Positions 8,700-18,120 of a stretch of 60,470 nucleotides of DNA are shown piece after piece. The DNA lies in the NCBI RefSeq assembly GCF_014145615.1, contig NZ_JACIVH010000063.1:1-60470 (forward strand). The letters run 5' to 3'. This DNA comes from Limosilactobacillus balticus (GTDB lineage Bacteria > Bacillota > Bacilli > Lactobacillales > Lactobacillaceae). The position numbers and the translations under genes were made by a program. Under the pieces are notes generated by a model, which saw nothing but the letters and a program-made list of their open reading frames with translations, did no database searches and was not told where the DNA came from. Positions within the stretch are counted from its first letter, which is position 1. Each line of letters begins with the position of its first letter.

Positions 8700-10154
8700 T
8701 TACCCCTTTCTTGCCAATTGCTCTTGTTCGCTTAACGACTTTCGGTATCCTTCTTCATAATCATAAAGCGGCGTTGGGTACTTCCCATCAAAATAAGCCA
8801 CGGTAAGTCCACCATTAGGAGCATCTCCTGCATCTGGTACGTTAATTGCTTTGATTAGACTATTAATACTCAAAAAATTAAGAGAATCTGCACCAATTAA
8901 CTGCCGCATTTCTTCAATGGAGTAATGAGCAGCCATCAGTTCTGAACGCGTTGATACGTCAATTCCATAGAAACATGGAAACTTAAATGGTGGTGAGGAG
9001 ATCAGCATATGAACTTCTTTGGCCCCAGCTCTTTTTAGCATTTGGACAATCTGCTTAGAAGTTGTTCCGCGTACAATCGAATCGTCGACTACTACCACTC
9101 TTTTTCCTTTTACAACTCCGCGGACAGCTGATAATTTCATCTGAACGCCTAACTCCCGCAACTCTTGAGTTGGTTGAATAAACGTCCGCGCAACGTATTG
9201 GCTCTTTATTAGTCCCATTTCATATGGAAGGCAACTTTCTTCAGCATACCCACTAGCAGCAGATAATGATGAATTAGGGACTCCAATTACCATATCAGCA
9301 TCAACCGGATGTTCCTTTGCTAATAACTTTCCCATTCGTTTACGCGCATTATGTACCGTTACCCCATGAATAATAGAATCGGGACGGGCGAAATAGATAT
9401 ACTCCATTGAGCAAATTGCCAACTGGGTTTGGGTAGTGTAATGGTCAATATGTAACCCATCTTTATCAATAACTATTAATTCTCCTGGCAAAACATCACG
9501 CACAAATTGAGCATTAATAATGTCTAAAGCACAAGTCTCACTAGCAACAACATAAGCGCCATTTTCTAACCTTCCAATACATAAAGGACGAATCCCATTA
9601 GGATCCAACGCCGCAATTAATCGATCTTTTTGTAGTAATAGGTAAGCAAATCCACCATGGACAAGGTTGAGACTTTTCTTCAAAGCAGGAATAAAACCTT
9701 CATTAATATATTTCCGGATAAGGTGAATTAAAATTTCCGTATCAGAATCTGACTGAAAAACTGCCCCTTCATTTTCTAATTCACGACGAAGGGTAACCGC
9801 ATTAGTTAAATTTCCATTGTGGGCAAGGGCAACGGCACCATCATGAAAGTGAAAAAGAAAGGGTTGAACATTAGCAATCGAGTTATGTCCACTTGTCCCA
9901 TAGCGCACATGGCCAATCGCAGCGTTTCCTTTTAATCGTTTAAGCTCAGCCGGATCAGCAAATACTTTCGCCAACAATCCCCGGTCACGATGCTGATAAA
10001 GCTCCGTTCCGTCCGTTGAAACAATCCCTGCCCCTTCTTGGCCGCGGTGTTGAAGAGTATGCAGGCCGTAATAGGTTAATTGACTAGCGTTAGCCGCATC
10101 AAAGATTCCAAAGACCCCACATTCTTCATTTAATCCTTTGATTTCAGTTGGCAC
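8700..10154 (-). CDS. purF: amidophosphoribosyltransferase
   Basis: Committed step of purine synthesis: PRPP plus glutamine gives phosphoribosylamine. I place the start at GTG 10154, with AGGAGG 7 nt upstream; the frame stays open upstream into purL. This gives 484 aa with the N-terminal nucleophile Cys at residue 12 ([11 protein letters not shown]), so a short propeptide of about 11 residues is removed, as in other Gram-positive PurF. The PRPP-binding motif [13 protein letters not shown] is clear. The start overlaps the end of purL by 25 nt. Confidence 0.97.
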   Translation of the reverse strand: MPTEIKGLNEECGVFGIFDAANASQLTYYGLHTLQHRGQEGAGIVSTDGTELYQHRDRGLLAKVFADPAELKRLKGNAAIGHVRYGTSGHNSIANVQPFLFHFHDGAVALAHNGNLTNAVTLRRELENEGAVFQSDSDTEILIHLIRKYINEGFIPALKKSLNLVHGGFAYLLLQKDRLIAALDPNGIRPLCIGRLENGAYVVASETCALDIINAQFVRDVLPGELIVIDKDGLHIDHYTTQTQLAICSMEYIYFARPDSIIHGVTVHNARKRMGKLLAKEHPVDADMVIGVPNSSLSAASGYAEESCLPYEMGLIKSQYVARTFIQPTQELRELGVQMKLSAVRGVVKGKRVVVVDDSIVRGTTSKQIVQMLKRAGAKEVHMLISSPPFKFPCFYGIDVSTRSELMAAHYSIEEMRQLIGADSLNFLSINSLIKAINVPDAGDAPNGGLTVAYFDGKYPTPLYDYEEGYRKSLSEQEQLARKG

Positions 10155-12358
10155 GGAATTGCCTCCTCCCATGTTTTTTGTAATTTTGCAACACTTTCAT
10201 TGAGTTCACCAGTTGCCAGTTTAACCATTAACCAGTGACTATTCGTAACTTCTCCGATTAGGTGCGCATCTTTCTCTAATGCCTGTTCGAATTCAGTTGC
10301 CTTTTTAGGAGCAACCGTCACGATAAACCTTCCAGGAGTCTCACTAAACAGGCGAGCTGCGGGCTGATCAGCAAAGTCAATTTTTAATCCTAAATCAGTT
10401 TTGAAGACCGTTTCTGCTAAGGCTACTCCGAGGCCACCTTCACTCAAATCATGTGCACTGGAAACAAGACCGTTCTCCATCGTCGTCAGTAACTGCCGCA
10501 TATATTGATGAACATGGTGAAGTTCAAATGTCTTAACAATTCCGCTAATATCGCCGGTCATCATTTTTTGCAACTCAGACCCCGCATAATCATCACGAGT
10601 TTGGCCCACTAGATAAACCTTATCTCCCGGGTGTTGGACAAACGAAGGAATTACGCGATCAATATTTTTAATTAGACCAACCATTCCAACCATCGGCGTC
10701 GGATGAATTGCTTGCCCATTGTTTTCGTTATATAAAGAAACATTCCCAGAAATAACCGGGGTATTAAATTCACGGCAAGCATCAGCCATTCCTTGGACAG
10801 ATTGATGAAGTTCCCAGAAAATTTCTGGATCAGTTGGGTCACCATAATTTAAGCAGTCAGTAATTGCTAACGGTTCGGCGCCACTGGCAATTATGTTGGC
10901 AGCCGCTTCAACTAAGGCAATTTGTCCACCAACTTCTGGACTAAGGTAAACAAACCGACCGTTCCCATCAGTTGTCATCGCTAACCCTTTATGTGTTCCA
11001 CGAATCCGTAGAACCCCAGCATCACTCCCTGGACCAGTCACTGTGTTTGTCCGGACTTGAGAATCATATTGCTGATAAAGACTACTTTTATCCGCAATCG
11101 TTGACTGAGCAAGCAAGGCAGTTAAAACTTCAGCAGCGTTATCAATAGTTGGAAGCCACTTTGGCTGCTGTTCGGCTAATTCAATCCGCGTAGGCTTTTT
11201 TTCTAGACTTTCTTCTTCTAGTACGTCATCCGTCAAACTCGACACTGGGATATGACATACTTCTTCACCATCATGAAAGAGAACATAATCATGACCCGCA
11301 GTAATCCGGCCAATTGTGACTACTTCAAGATCGTAAAAGTCAAAAATCTTTTTGACATCTTCTTCATGGCCTTTTTTTACGCAAAGGAGCATCCGTTCTT
11401 GGGATTCACTAAGCATAATTTCATAAGCTGACATCCCAGGCTCACGTTGCGGAACAAGATCCAAATTTAGCTCCATTCCACTTTTACCTTCGGAAGCCAT
11501 TTCTGCACTTGAAGAAACAATTCCCGCTGCCCCCATATCCTGGATTCCTACTAACCAGTTAGGATGATTTCTAATAAGGTCAAGACAGGCTTCTAACAAG
11601 AGTTTTTCCATAAAAGGATTACCAACTTGAACTGCCGAACGTTGCGTCATATTTTCATCATTAAAGTCTGCTGAAGCAAAGGTGGCCCCATGAATTCCAT
11701 CACGGCCAGTTTTAGCACCGACATACATCACTGCATTTCCAATTCCGGCAGCGCGACCTTGCTGGATATCTTTTTGATCCATTAAGCCAACGCTCATTGC
11801 ATTACATAGAATATTACCCTGGTAGCATGGATCGAATGTTGTTTCACCTGCAATTGTAGGAATTCCCATACAATTACCGTAATCCCCAATCCCCCGAACA
11901 GTATTAGTTACTTTCATCCGCGTTGTTGAATTATTTAATTCCCCGAAATGGAGTGAATCAAGGGAAGCGATTGGTCGTGCCCCCATGCTGAAAATGTCTC
12001 GCAGGATTCCACCGACACCGGTTGCCGCTCCTTGATAAGGTTCAACAGTTGTCGGATGATTGTGGCTCTCAGCTTTGAATACCACTGCTTGTCCATCATC
12101 AATATCTACAACCCCTGCTCCTTCTCCCGGGCCCTGTAATACTCGTTCATTTTTGTTGGGGAAGAGACGCAGTACTGACTTTGACTTCTTATATGAACAG
12201 TGCTCACTCCACATTGCGGAAAACAAACCGGTTTCAGTATAGTTTGGTAATCTCCCTAAAAGCTGGGTACGAATGTAATCGTATTCTGCTTCAGTCAAGC
12301 TCCACTCTAAGTATGGTTTCTTTTCTTTAATCTCTTCTGGGGTCATTGCTTGCTTCAT
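10130..12358 (-). CDS. purL: phosphoribosylformylglycinamidine synthase, large subunit (small-type PurL)
   Basis: Fourth step: makes FGAM from FGAR, ATP and ammonia. The 742-aa length is that of the Gram-positive small PurL, which works with PurQ (glutaminase) and PurS as a complex; both genes directly precede it. Visible motifs are [44 protein letters not shown] and [18 protein letters not shown] sits 8 nt before the ATG, 3 nt after the purQ stop. Confidence 0.98.
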   Translation of the reverse strand: MKQAMTPEEIKEKKPYLEWSLTEAEYDYIRTQLLGRLPNYTETGLFSAMWSEHCSYKKSKSVLRLFPNKNERVLQGPGEGAGVVDIDDGQAVVFKAESHNHPTTVEPYQGAATGVGGILRDIFSMGARPIASLDSLHFGELNNSTTRMKVTNTVRGIGDYGNCMGIPTIAGETTFDPCYQGNILCNAMSVGLMDQKDIQQGRAAGIGNAVMYVGAKTGRDGIHGATFASADFNDENMTQRSAVQVGNPFMEKLLLEACLDLIRNHPNWLVGIQDMGAAGIVSSSAEMASEGKSGMELNLDLVPQREPGMSAYEIMLSESQERMLLCVKKGHEEDVKKIFDFYDLEVVTIGRITAGHDYVLFHDGEEVCHIPVSSLTDDVLEEESLEKKPTRIELAEQQPKWLPTIDNAAEVLTALLAQSTIADKSSLYQQYDSQVRTNTVTGPGSDAGVLRIRGTHKGLAMTTDGNGRFVYLSPEVGGQIALVEAAANIIASGAEPLAITDCLNYGDPTDPEIFWELHQSVQGMADACREFNTPVISGNVSLYNENNGQAIHPTPMVGMVGLIKNIDRVIPSFVQHPGDKVYLVGQTRDDYAGSELQKMMTGDISGIVKTFELHHVHQYMRQLLTTMENGLVSSAHDLSEGGLGVALAETVFKTDLGLKIDFADQPAARLFSETPGRFIVTVAPKKATEFEQALEKDAHLIGEVTNSHWLMVKLATGELNESVAKLQKTWEEAIPCQLKSKD

Positions 12359-12361
12359 TAA

Positions 12362-13042
12362 CTATGCCTCCACTTTAATTCTGCCGTTTGCTAACAAGGA
12401 CTCAAATAACCGTAAGCCATCCGTACAACCAAGAATAGTTTCTACTGCTCGTTCAGGATGGGGCATCATGCCTAAGACATTTCCTTGTTTATTGGTGATT
12501 CCAGCAATGTTGTGTAAACTACCATTGGGATTTTCAGTCGCGTAACGAAAAACAACTTGATTATTTGTTTCAAGTTCATCTAGTGTTTTTTCATCCGCAT
12601 AATAACTACCATCGGCATGCGCAATTGGTAATACGATTCGTTCGTGATCCTGGTAATGACTAGTAAAAAGAGTTTGCGAGTTCACTACTTCTAAAGGAAC
12701 GGCCTTGCAAACAAAACGTTGGTTATCATTGCGTTTGAGTCCGCCTGGCAAAAGACCTGCTTCTGTCAAAATTTGAAATCCGTTACACGTTCCAAAGACC
12801 GGTTTTCCCTCATTGGCCATTTTGATTATTGCAGGCATGATATTGGTGAACCGAGCAATTGCACCAGCTCGTAGATAATCACCATAGGAAAATCCGCCTG
12901 GTAACATCACAGCATCAAAACCGGCTAAACTTTTTTGCTGGTGAGAAACATATTCCACATCTGCATGGCAAACTGAATGAAGGGCTTCATATAAATCCAC
13001 ATCGCAATTGGATCCCGGAAAAACAACCACCGCAATTTTCAT
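12362..13042 (-). CDS. purQ: FGAM synthase, glutamine amidotransferase subunit
   Basis: Class I glutaminase that feeds ammonia to PurL. The nucleophile Cys86 is in [10 protein letters not shown], and the catalytic His-Glu pair is in [10 protein letters not shown] near residue 200. The N-terminus is typical ([12 protein letters not shown]). At 226 aa it has standard length. Its ATG directly abuts the purS stop (TAGATG), with GGAGG inside the end of purS, suggesting translational coupling. Confidence 0.98.
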   Translation of the reverse strand: MKIAVVVFPGSNCDVDLYEALHSVCHADVEYVSHQQKSLAGFDAVMLPGGFSYGDYLRAGAIARFTNIMPAIIKMANEGKPVFGTCNGFQILTEAGLLPGGLKRNDNQRFVCKAVPLEVVNSQTLFTSHYQDHERIVLPIAHADGSYYADEKTLDELETNNQVVFRYATENPNGSLHNIAGITNKQGNVLGMMPHPERAVETILGCTDGLRLFESLLANGRIKVEA

Positions 13043-13291
13043 CTAGGCTTCCTCCATAACTTGGTATGTATAAGTTTCCATGTTGAAGTTAACAAGGAGC
13101 TGATCAGCAATTTCTTTTACTGCCGTCGCTACCTCATCCTCATTTGTATCCAAGGTAACGTCAAAGAATTTTCCGACTTTAACAGTTTTTACTTCATCAT
13201 GACCTAGAGAATGGATTGCGTCCTTAATGGTTTCTCCCTGCGGATCAAAGACTGATTGCTTATATGTTACGAAAATCCGAACATTAACCAT
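13043..13291 (-). CDS. purS: FGAM synthase subunit PurS
   Basis: An 82-aa structural subunit that bridges PurL and PurQ and is needed for ammonia channelling in Gram-positive bacteria. VRIFVTYKQSVFDPQGETI and VGKFFDVTLD are recognisable. It is immediately adjacent to purC (TAA then ATG), with GGAGGGA in the end of purC as ribosome-binding site. Confidence 0.97.
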   Translation of the reverse strand: MVNVRIFVTYKQSVFDPQGETIKDAIHSLGHDEVKTVKVGKFFDVTLDTNEDEVATAVKEIADQLLVNFNMETYTYQVMEEA

Positions 13292-14011
13292 TTATGCTCC
13301 CTCCTTAATCACTGCTTCTAACCGTTCCAATACCTCATCATATGTTTGGGTTAAATCAGCAAGTTTGCGCCGATATACGTCTTTATCCATATGTTGCTTA
13401 GTTGTCAGATCCCATAACCGACAGTTATCTGGCGAAAATTCATCTGCAAGAATGATCTTGCCATCACTTAAACGGCCAAATTCGAGTTTGAAGTCAACCA
13501 GCCGTAAATTAGCTTGGGCAAATAATGGTTTAAGTAAGTTATTGACCTTCCGACAGATCCCCCACATTTGTGCAAGCTCCTCTTTGCTGGCAATCTTAAG
13601 AGCAATCGTTGCGGACTCATTGATAAATGGGTCATTAAGTTCATCACTTTTATAGAACGTTTCCTCAACTGGTGAAGGAAGCTCTTCCCCTTCTGAAAGT
13701 CCATACCGACTCGCAAAATGCCCAGCAATTACATTTCGCGTTACAAATTCAAGCGGAAACATCTCACATTTTTTTACCAGGTCTTCGTTAGTTGATAGTT
13801 TCTTAATAAAGTGGGTCTCAATTCCCTGCTTCATTAAGTAAGCAAAAACGAGTGAAGAAATAGCATTAGCAGCCCCACCCTTACCAGTAAAGTGATCCTT
13901 CTTTTTTCCGTTGAGGGCGGTAGCTTGATCCAGATAAACTACCCGTAAAACTGCTGGATCCTCCGTTTGCCACATCTGCTTTGCCTTGCCGGTATACAAT
14001 AACTTCTCCAT
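13292..14011 (-). CDS. purC: SAICAR synthetase
   Basis: Ligates aspartate to CAIR to form SAICAR. This 239-aa protein shows LLYTGKAKQMWQTED, the SSLVFAYLMKQGIETHF region, the substrate motif VTRNVIAGHFASRYG and LADEFSPDNCRLWD. It is the first gene of the purCSQLFMNHD operon and sits downstream of a clear promoter with PurBox-type operators. AAAGGA lies upstream of the ATG. Confidence 0.98.
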   Translation of the reverse strand: MEKLLYTGKAKQMWQTEDPAVLRVVYLDQATALNGKKKDHFTGKGGAANAISSLVFAYLMKQGIETHFIKKLSTNEDLVKKCEMFPLEFVTRNVIAGHFASRYGLSEGEELPSPVEETFYKSDELNDPFINESATIALKIASKEELAQMWGICRKVNNLLKPLFAQANLRLVDFKLEFGRLSDGKIILADEFSPDNCRLWDLTTKQHMDKDVYRRKLADLTQTYDEVLERLEAVIKEGA

Positions 14012-14033
14012 TTATGGAACTTCCTTTCAACAA

Positions 14034-14046
14034 AACACGAACAATT
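14034..14046 (+). promoter_or_regulatory. PurBox-like element between purC promoter and start
   Basis: CGAAC at 14038-14042 within CACGAACAATTAT, close to the Bacillus/Lactococcus PurR box AWWWCCGAACWWT. It is in the opposite orientation to the two boxes upstream of the -35. Confidence 0.5.
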
Positions 14047-14086
14047 ATCACAATGCACGAAATTTAATTCGATATTTCATGACAAC

Positions 14087-14116
14087 AATATACTCTCCCC
14101 TTCTCCCTTTTGTCAA
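14087..14116 (-). promoter_or_regulatory. purC operon promoter
   Basis: TTGACA (14111-14116), 18-nt spacer, TATATT (14087-14092), reading into purC. Confidence 0.8.
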
Positions 14117-14127
14117 CACAAATTACG

Positions 14128-14164
14128 ATATTTGTTCGATTATTCCACTTGATAGTTCGTATTT
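14128..14164 (-). promoter_or_regulatory. Two direct-repeat PurBoxes upstream of purC
   Basis: CGAAC cores at 14134-14138 (AATCGAACAAAT on the - strand) and 14155-14159 (ATACGAACTAT), 21 bp apart, i.e. two helical turns, just upstream of the -35. They match the CGAAC core of the PurR box. The regulator gene itself is not in this window. Confidence 0.7.
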
Positions 14165-14182
14165 TGATAAACAAAGCATAAT

Positions 14183-14219
14183 AAAAAAGGCTAGACAAAC
14201 TTTTTTGTTCGTCTAGCCT
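14183..14219 (-). terminator. purB terminator
   Basis: GGCTAGAC/GTCTAGCC stem with further AAAC/GTTC-side bases and a U6 run, directly after the purB stop. It separates purEKB from the purC promoter. Confidence 0.92.
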
Positions 14220-14236
14220 CCTTAAACTAGCTTAAA

Positions 14237-15532
14237 TTAGTCTAAGCCTAATCGCTTATAAATATCATCAACATGGCGGAGGTGCCAGTGGTAATCAAAG
14301 GCATCGTCAAGATCTTCTTTAGTTAATTGCTTTTGAATTGTTGGGTCATCCTCCAATAGTGGGCGGAATGGAATCTGTTCTGCCCAGCACTTAGCGGTAT
14401 ATGGTTGAATCAAATCATAAGCTGCTTCCCGAGTCATCCCACTGTTAACCAACTTCAAAAGAACCCGACCACTGTAAATCAAGCCTAATGTCTTATCCAT
14501 ATTCTTCTTCATTGTCTCAGGGAATACATCAAGATTCTTTAAGATTCGTCCAAACCGCCGCAACATGTAATCAAGTAATGAAGTGGCATCTGGTAAAATC
14601 ATTCGTTCTGCACTGGAATGAGAAATATCCCGTTCATGCCAAAGTGAAACATCTTCATAAGCTGGGACCATAAAGCCACGAAGCATCCGCGCACAACCTG
14701 TAATGTTTTCTGAGCCAATTGGATTACGTTTATGTGGCATAGCAGAAGATCCTTTTTGTCCCTTGGCAAAGTGTTCTTCAACTTCATGGATTTCCGTTCG
14801 TTGCAGCGAGCGAATTTCGGTTGCCATTTCTTCCATACTTGTTCCAATAAGCGCAATGGTAGCAATATATTCAGCATGCAAATCTCGAGGAAGAACTTGT
14901 GTGGAGATTTCTTGAGGACGTAAGCCAAGTTTTTTGCAGACATATTCCTCAACAAATGGGTCAATTTCAGCAAAAGTTCCTACTGCACCAGAAATTTTAC
15001 CCGCTTCGACACCCTTAGCAGCATGCTCAAAACGTTCCTTATTACGCTTCATTTCTGAATACCACCGAGCAGCTTTCAAGCCAAAAGTTGTTGGTTCAGC
15101 ATGGATACCATGTGTCCGTCCCATGCAAACTGTGTACTTATATTTTTCGGCTAACTCTTTAAGGACATCCATAAAGTTATCAATATCTTGCCGAAGGATA
15201 TCGTTCGCCTTTTTTAAACGCAAACCTTGTGCAGTATCAACTACATCTGTACTCGTCATTCCGTAGTGAACCCACTTTCGTTCAGGCCCCAATGATTTAG
15301 AAACATCACGGGTAAAAGCAATCACATCATGATGGGTCACTGCTTCAATCTCTGCAATCCCTTCCACAGAAAACTTGGCATTCTTTTTAATCTTTTCCAC
15401 ATCTTCTGCTGGAATATGGCCAAGCTTACTCCACGCTTCATCAGCAGCAATCTCAACATCTAACCAACATTGGTATTGTGTTTCTAAGCTCCAAATCTTT
15501 TTCATCTCTGGACTGGTATAACGATCAATCAT
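14237..15532 (-). CDS. purB: adenylosuccinate lyase
   Basis: Cleaves fumarate from both SAICAR and adenylosuccinate, so it acts in IMP synthesis and in the AMP branch. The 431-aa fumarase-superfamily protein carries the signature [16 protein letters not shown] with the catalytic Ser on the flexible loop, plus the [14 protein letters not shown] and [14 protein letters not shown] regions. It is the third gene of purEKB, separated from purK by 71 nt with no evident terminator. AGAGGA lies 10 nt upstream of the ATG. Confidence 0.98.
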   Translation of the reverse strand: MIDRYTSPEMKKIWSLETQYQCWLDVEIAADEAWSKLGHIPAEDVEKIKKNAKFSVEGIAEIEAVTHHDVIAFTRDVSKSLGPERKWVHYGMTSTDVVDTAQGLRLKKANDILRQDIDNFMDVLKELAEKYKYTVCMGRTHGIHAEPTTFGLKAARWYSEMKRNKERFEHAAKGVEAGKISGAVGTFAEIDPFVEEYVCKKLGLRPQEISTQVLPRDLHAEYIATIALIGTSMEEMATEIRSLQRTEIHEVEEHFAKGQKGSSAMPHKRNPIGSENITGCARMLRGFMVPAYEDVSLWHERDISHSSAERMILPDATSLLDYMLRRFGRILKNLDVFPETMKKNMDKTLGLIYSGRVLLKLVNSGMTREAAYDLIQPYTAKCWAEQIPFRPLLEDDPTIQKQLTKEDLDDAFDYHWHLRHVDDIYKRLGLD

Positions 15533-15603
15533 CAGTTAAAAATCCTCTCTATTTTTTCTAAATGTATTATCGCACAGGAAAAGCGGTTACGTAAAGCCGA
15601 ACT

Positions 15604-16740
15604 TTATGCACCCCAAATTCCTGTATTGTCAATTTCTGCTAAAGTAGCTTCAATATCATCAGTCAAGATTGTAACGTGGCCCATTTTCCGGTTATGACGG
15701 ACTTCTGCTTTCCCATAATCATGAAAATGCCAATTTGCCTTTTTCTGAATCTGTTGTCGGACTCTATTAACATGCTGACCTAAAACATTTACCATTACCA
15801 CCGGCTTTAATAACTCTACTTGTGGGAGTGGCCAGTTACAAATTGCTCGGTTATGGATGGCGAACTGTGAGAAGTTACAACCTTCAATTGAATAATGACC
15901 TGAATTGTGCGGACGAGGAGCAAGTTCGTTAATATAGACCTCCCTATCATCTGTTACAAACATTTCAACCCCTAAAATTCCTCGTAAATTAATAGCTTGG
16001 GCAATCTTCACCGCTATTTTTTGCGCCTTTTTTTGTAATTCGGGAGAAATTCTTGCGGGGACAACGCTTAAATGTAGAATTTCATCATGGTGAATATTTT
16101 CTGAAACAGGAAAAACCGTTATTTCCCCATCTTCATTACGTCCGACCATCACTGAACATTCGCGGCTAAAAGGAACCCATCCCTCTAAGATACAGTCGCC
16201 AGTGGCTAAAATAGGTGCACACTTATCGAGATCGTCCTTATTACGTAACACTTCTTGCCCGTGTCCGTCATATCCCCCTTCACTGGTTTTCAAAACTGAC
16301 GGGTAACCAATTTTCTTTACCGCATCTTTTAATTCAGCCGAAGTATGCACTGCCATGAAAGGTGCTGTCTTTACCCCTGCCTGACGTAAGAAATTCTTTT
16401 CCCGTAAACGATTTTTGGTCGAGTAAAGCAAATTAGTTCCCTGGGGAAAATAAACGCGATCCTGCACATCTTCTAAGGCGTTTAAATCAACATTTTCAAA
16501 TTCGTAGGTTAATACATCCGCTTTATCAGCCAACTTTTCAATCGCTTTAGTATCGTCATAAGGAGCAACAATTTGTTCATCAGCCACCTGCCCCGCTGGA
16601 CAATGAGGTGTCGGATCTAAAATAATAACCTTCATTCCCGTCTGTTTGGCATCCAATGCCATCATCTGTCCCAATTGGCCACCACCAATAATGCCAATAG
16701 TTGAGCCTTGTGGAATAAATTTATTCAAGATATTGCCCAC
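15604..16740 (-). CDS. purK: N5-carboxyaminoimidazole ribonucleotide synthase
   Basis: ATP-grasp enzyme that carboxylates AIR with bicarbonate to N5-CAIR, the substrate of PurE. Motifs: IGIIGGGQLGQMMALDAK at the N-terminus, YPSVLKTSEGGYDGHGQ, VNELAPRPHNSGHYSIEG. Length is 378 aa. It overlaps purE by 20 nt. The listed start is a GTG; an alternative TTG 12 nt downstream, overlapping the purE stop, is also plausible because neither has a strong Shine-Dalgarno. Confidence 0.97.
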   Translation of the reverse strand: MGNILNKFIPQGSTIGIIGGGQLGQMMALDAKQTGMKVIILDPTPHCPAGQVADEQIVAPYDDTKAIEKLADKADVLTYEFENVDLNALEDVQDRVYFPQGTNLLYSTKNRLREKNFLRQAGVKTAPFMAVHTSAELKDAVKKIGYPSVLKTSEGGYDGHGQEVLRNKDDLDKCAPILATGDCILEGWVPFSRECSVMVGRNEDGEITVFPVSENIHHDEILHLSVVPARISPELQKKAQKIAVKIAQAINLRGILGVEMFVTDDREVYINELAPRPHNSGHYSIEGCNFSQFAIHNRAICNWPLPQVELLKPVVMVNVLGQHVNRVRQQIQKKANWHFHDYGKAEVRHNRKMGHVTILTDDIEATLAEIDNTGIWGA

Positions 16741-17206
16741 TTTCTTTTGCTTGATCGTGCATCGCTTGCCGGTATTTGATGATTTGTTGTTGGATATGCT
16801 TATCTGTAATCCCCAGAATTTGCAATGCTAATAACGCAGCATTTTTAGCGCCTGCTTTTCCAATCGCGGTAGTTGCCACCGGAATTCCCGCTGGCATTTG
16901 AACAATTGATAAAAGCGAGTCCATACCACCAAGAGCCTTTGTCTGTCCTGGGATTCCAATTACTGGCAGGGGGGTATTGGCTGCAATCATTCCGGGAAGA
17001 TGGGCTGCTCCCCCGGCACACGCAATAATTACTTTAGTGCCATTATCAACCGCATTTTGCGCAAACGCGAACATTTCATTTGGCATTCGATGAGCAGAAA
17101 TCACATTTTTTTCATATGAAACACCAAATTCATCTAAAATATCACAAGTTTCTTTAACAGTTGGCCAGTCTGATTTACTGCCCATCACAACACTAATATC
17201 ACTCAT
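16721..17206 (-). CDS. purE: N5-CAIR mutase
   Basis: Converts N5-CAIR to CAIR. The 161-aa class I PurE has VVMGSKSDWPTVKETCDILDEFGV, SAHRMPNEM (conserved His) and IACAGGAAHLPGMIAANTPLPVIGIP. GGAGG is 7 nt before the ATG. It is the first gene of purEKB and is preceded by two CGAAC PurBoxes. Confidence 0.98.
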   Translation of the reverse strand: MSDISVVMGSKSDWPTVKETCDILDEFGVSYEKNVISAHRMPNEMFAFAQNAVDNGTKVIIACAGGAAHLPGMIAANTPLPVIGIPGQTKALGGMDSLLSIVQMPAGIPVATTAIGKAGAKNAALLALQILGITDKHIQQQIIKYRQAMHDQAKESGQYLE

Positions 17207-17263
17207 AACAATGCCTCCTCAAATCTGCTTTAAGGATAGCAAATCATTTTCCGTAATTCAATA

Positions 17264-17306
17264 TACATTCGAACTTTAAATGTAAAAATAGCAAAATAGT
17301 TCGTAT
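17264..17306 (-). promoter_or_regulatory. purE operator: two inverted PurBoxes
   Basis: CGAAC cores at 17270-17274 (+ orientation) and 17299-17303 (- orientation, ATACGAACTATTTT) form an inverted pair about 25 bp apart. A TATATT -10-like sequence is adjacent (about 17260-17265). A matching -35 is not obvious. Confidence 0.6.
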
Positions 17307-17314
17307 AAAACAAG

Positions 17315-17358
17315 TAAAAAAAGAATGAGACTGAACTCACATGCGAGTTTTCAGTCCC
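17315..17358 (-). terminator. alsD terminator
   Basis: GGGACTGAAAACTC / GAGTTCAGTCTC stem with a seven-U tail, 30 nt after the alsD stop. Confidence 0.88.
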
Positions 17359-17387
17359 ACCTTCGAAAAAATAGATAGTTAAGCCTT

Positions 17388-18104
17388 CTATTCAGCATTA
17401 CCCTCCGATATGGCAATTCCATCACGTAAAGTTGCCATATCAACTTCACTCGCCCGAAATTCTTTATTATGAATTGGCAAATGTTGTTCGAGGTTATCAA
17501 AAATTTCAAAGCTTCCTGTTAATTTAGGGGCATCAAAGGCCAGAAGATGTCCAGCAAATTGCCGATCATCGCTAATAAAATGAAGGTGCCAGCCCGCTGC
17601 CGTAATCGTGCCAAAAATGTCTGGTGCATAATAACCGATAATGGTCCCAGAAATATTTTCAGCCGTAAACTCAGGTTGGTGTTGCGCAACATCGAGTAAA
17701 GTCGGGTATGGCTTTTCTTGCTTCGGAGCAATCCGAATTTTGACGTGCTTAAACTCACCACTCAATTGTAAGAATGCAAAAACATTAGCAAGCTTATGTT
17801 CTTTAACAAAATCATTATTCAGTTTAGCAAAGTTTACATTCCTTAATGTTATATCCTGTTGTTCAGCAGGAAAATGGACTGAAGCAAATGGCATTGTAGC
17901 ATCCATATCTATAATGTGGTTAACTTGACCACTTGAAACGGCCTGGTACACTTCATTATTCAGGATAACAACCTCACCGTCTAATCCAGTAAAAGTTCCA
18001 ATTCCCATCGAACCATGTTTTAACAAATCACTAACAGTAATTGTGCCATCAAAATTTCCTGCCATCAACGCAGCTAACGTTCCGTGTTCATATAATGTTG
18101 TCAT
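17388..18104 (-). CDS. alsD: acetolactate decarboxylase
   Basis: Decarboxylates alpha-acetolactate to acetoin, consuming pyruvate-derived acid. The 238-aa protein has LYEHGTLAALMAGNFDGTITV at its start, GIGTFTGLDGEVVILN and the HLHFISDDRQFAGHLL metal-ligand His region (zinc enzyme). I place the start at ATG 18104, with AGAGGGG upstream; the open frame extends 12 codons further without a ribosome-binding site. It is 16 nt after alsS in the same transcript. Confidence 0.96.
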   Translation of the reverse strand: MTTLYEHGTLAALMAGNFDGTITVSDLLKHGSMGIGTFTGLDGEVVILNNEVYQAVSSGQVNHIIDMDATMPFASVHFPAEQQDITLRNVNFAKLNNDFVKEHKLANVFAFLQLSGEFKHVKIRIAPKQEKPYPTLLDVAQHQPEFTAENISGTIIGYYAPDIFGTITAAGWHLHFISDDRQFAGHLLAFDAPKLTGSFEIFDNLEQHLPIHNKEFRASEVDMATLRDGIAISEGNAE

Positions 18105-18120
18105 AATCTTTGTTCCCCTC

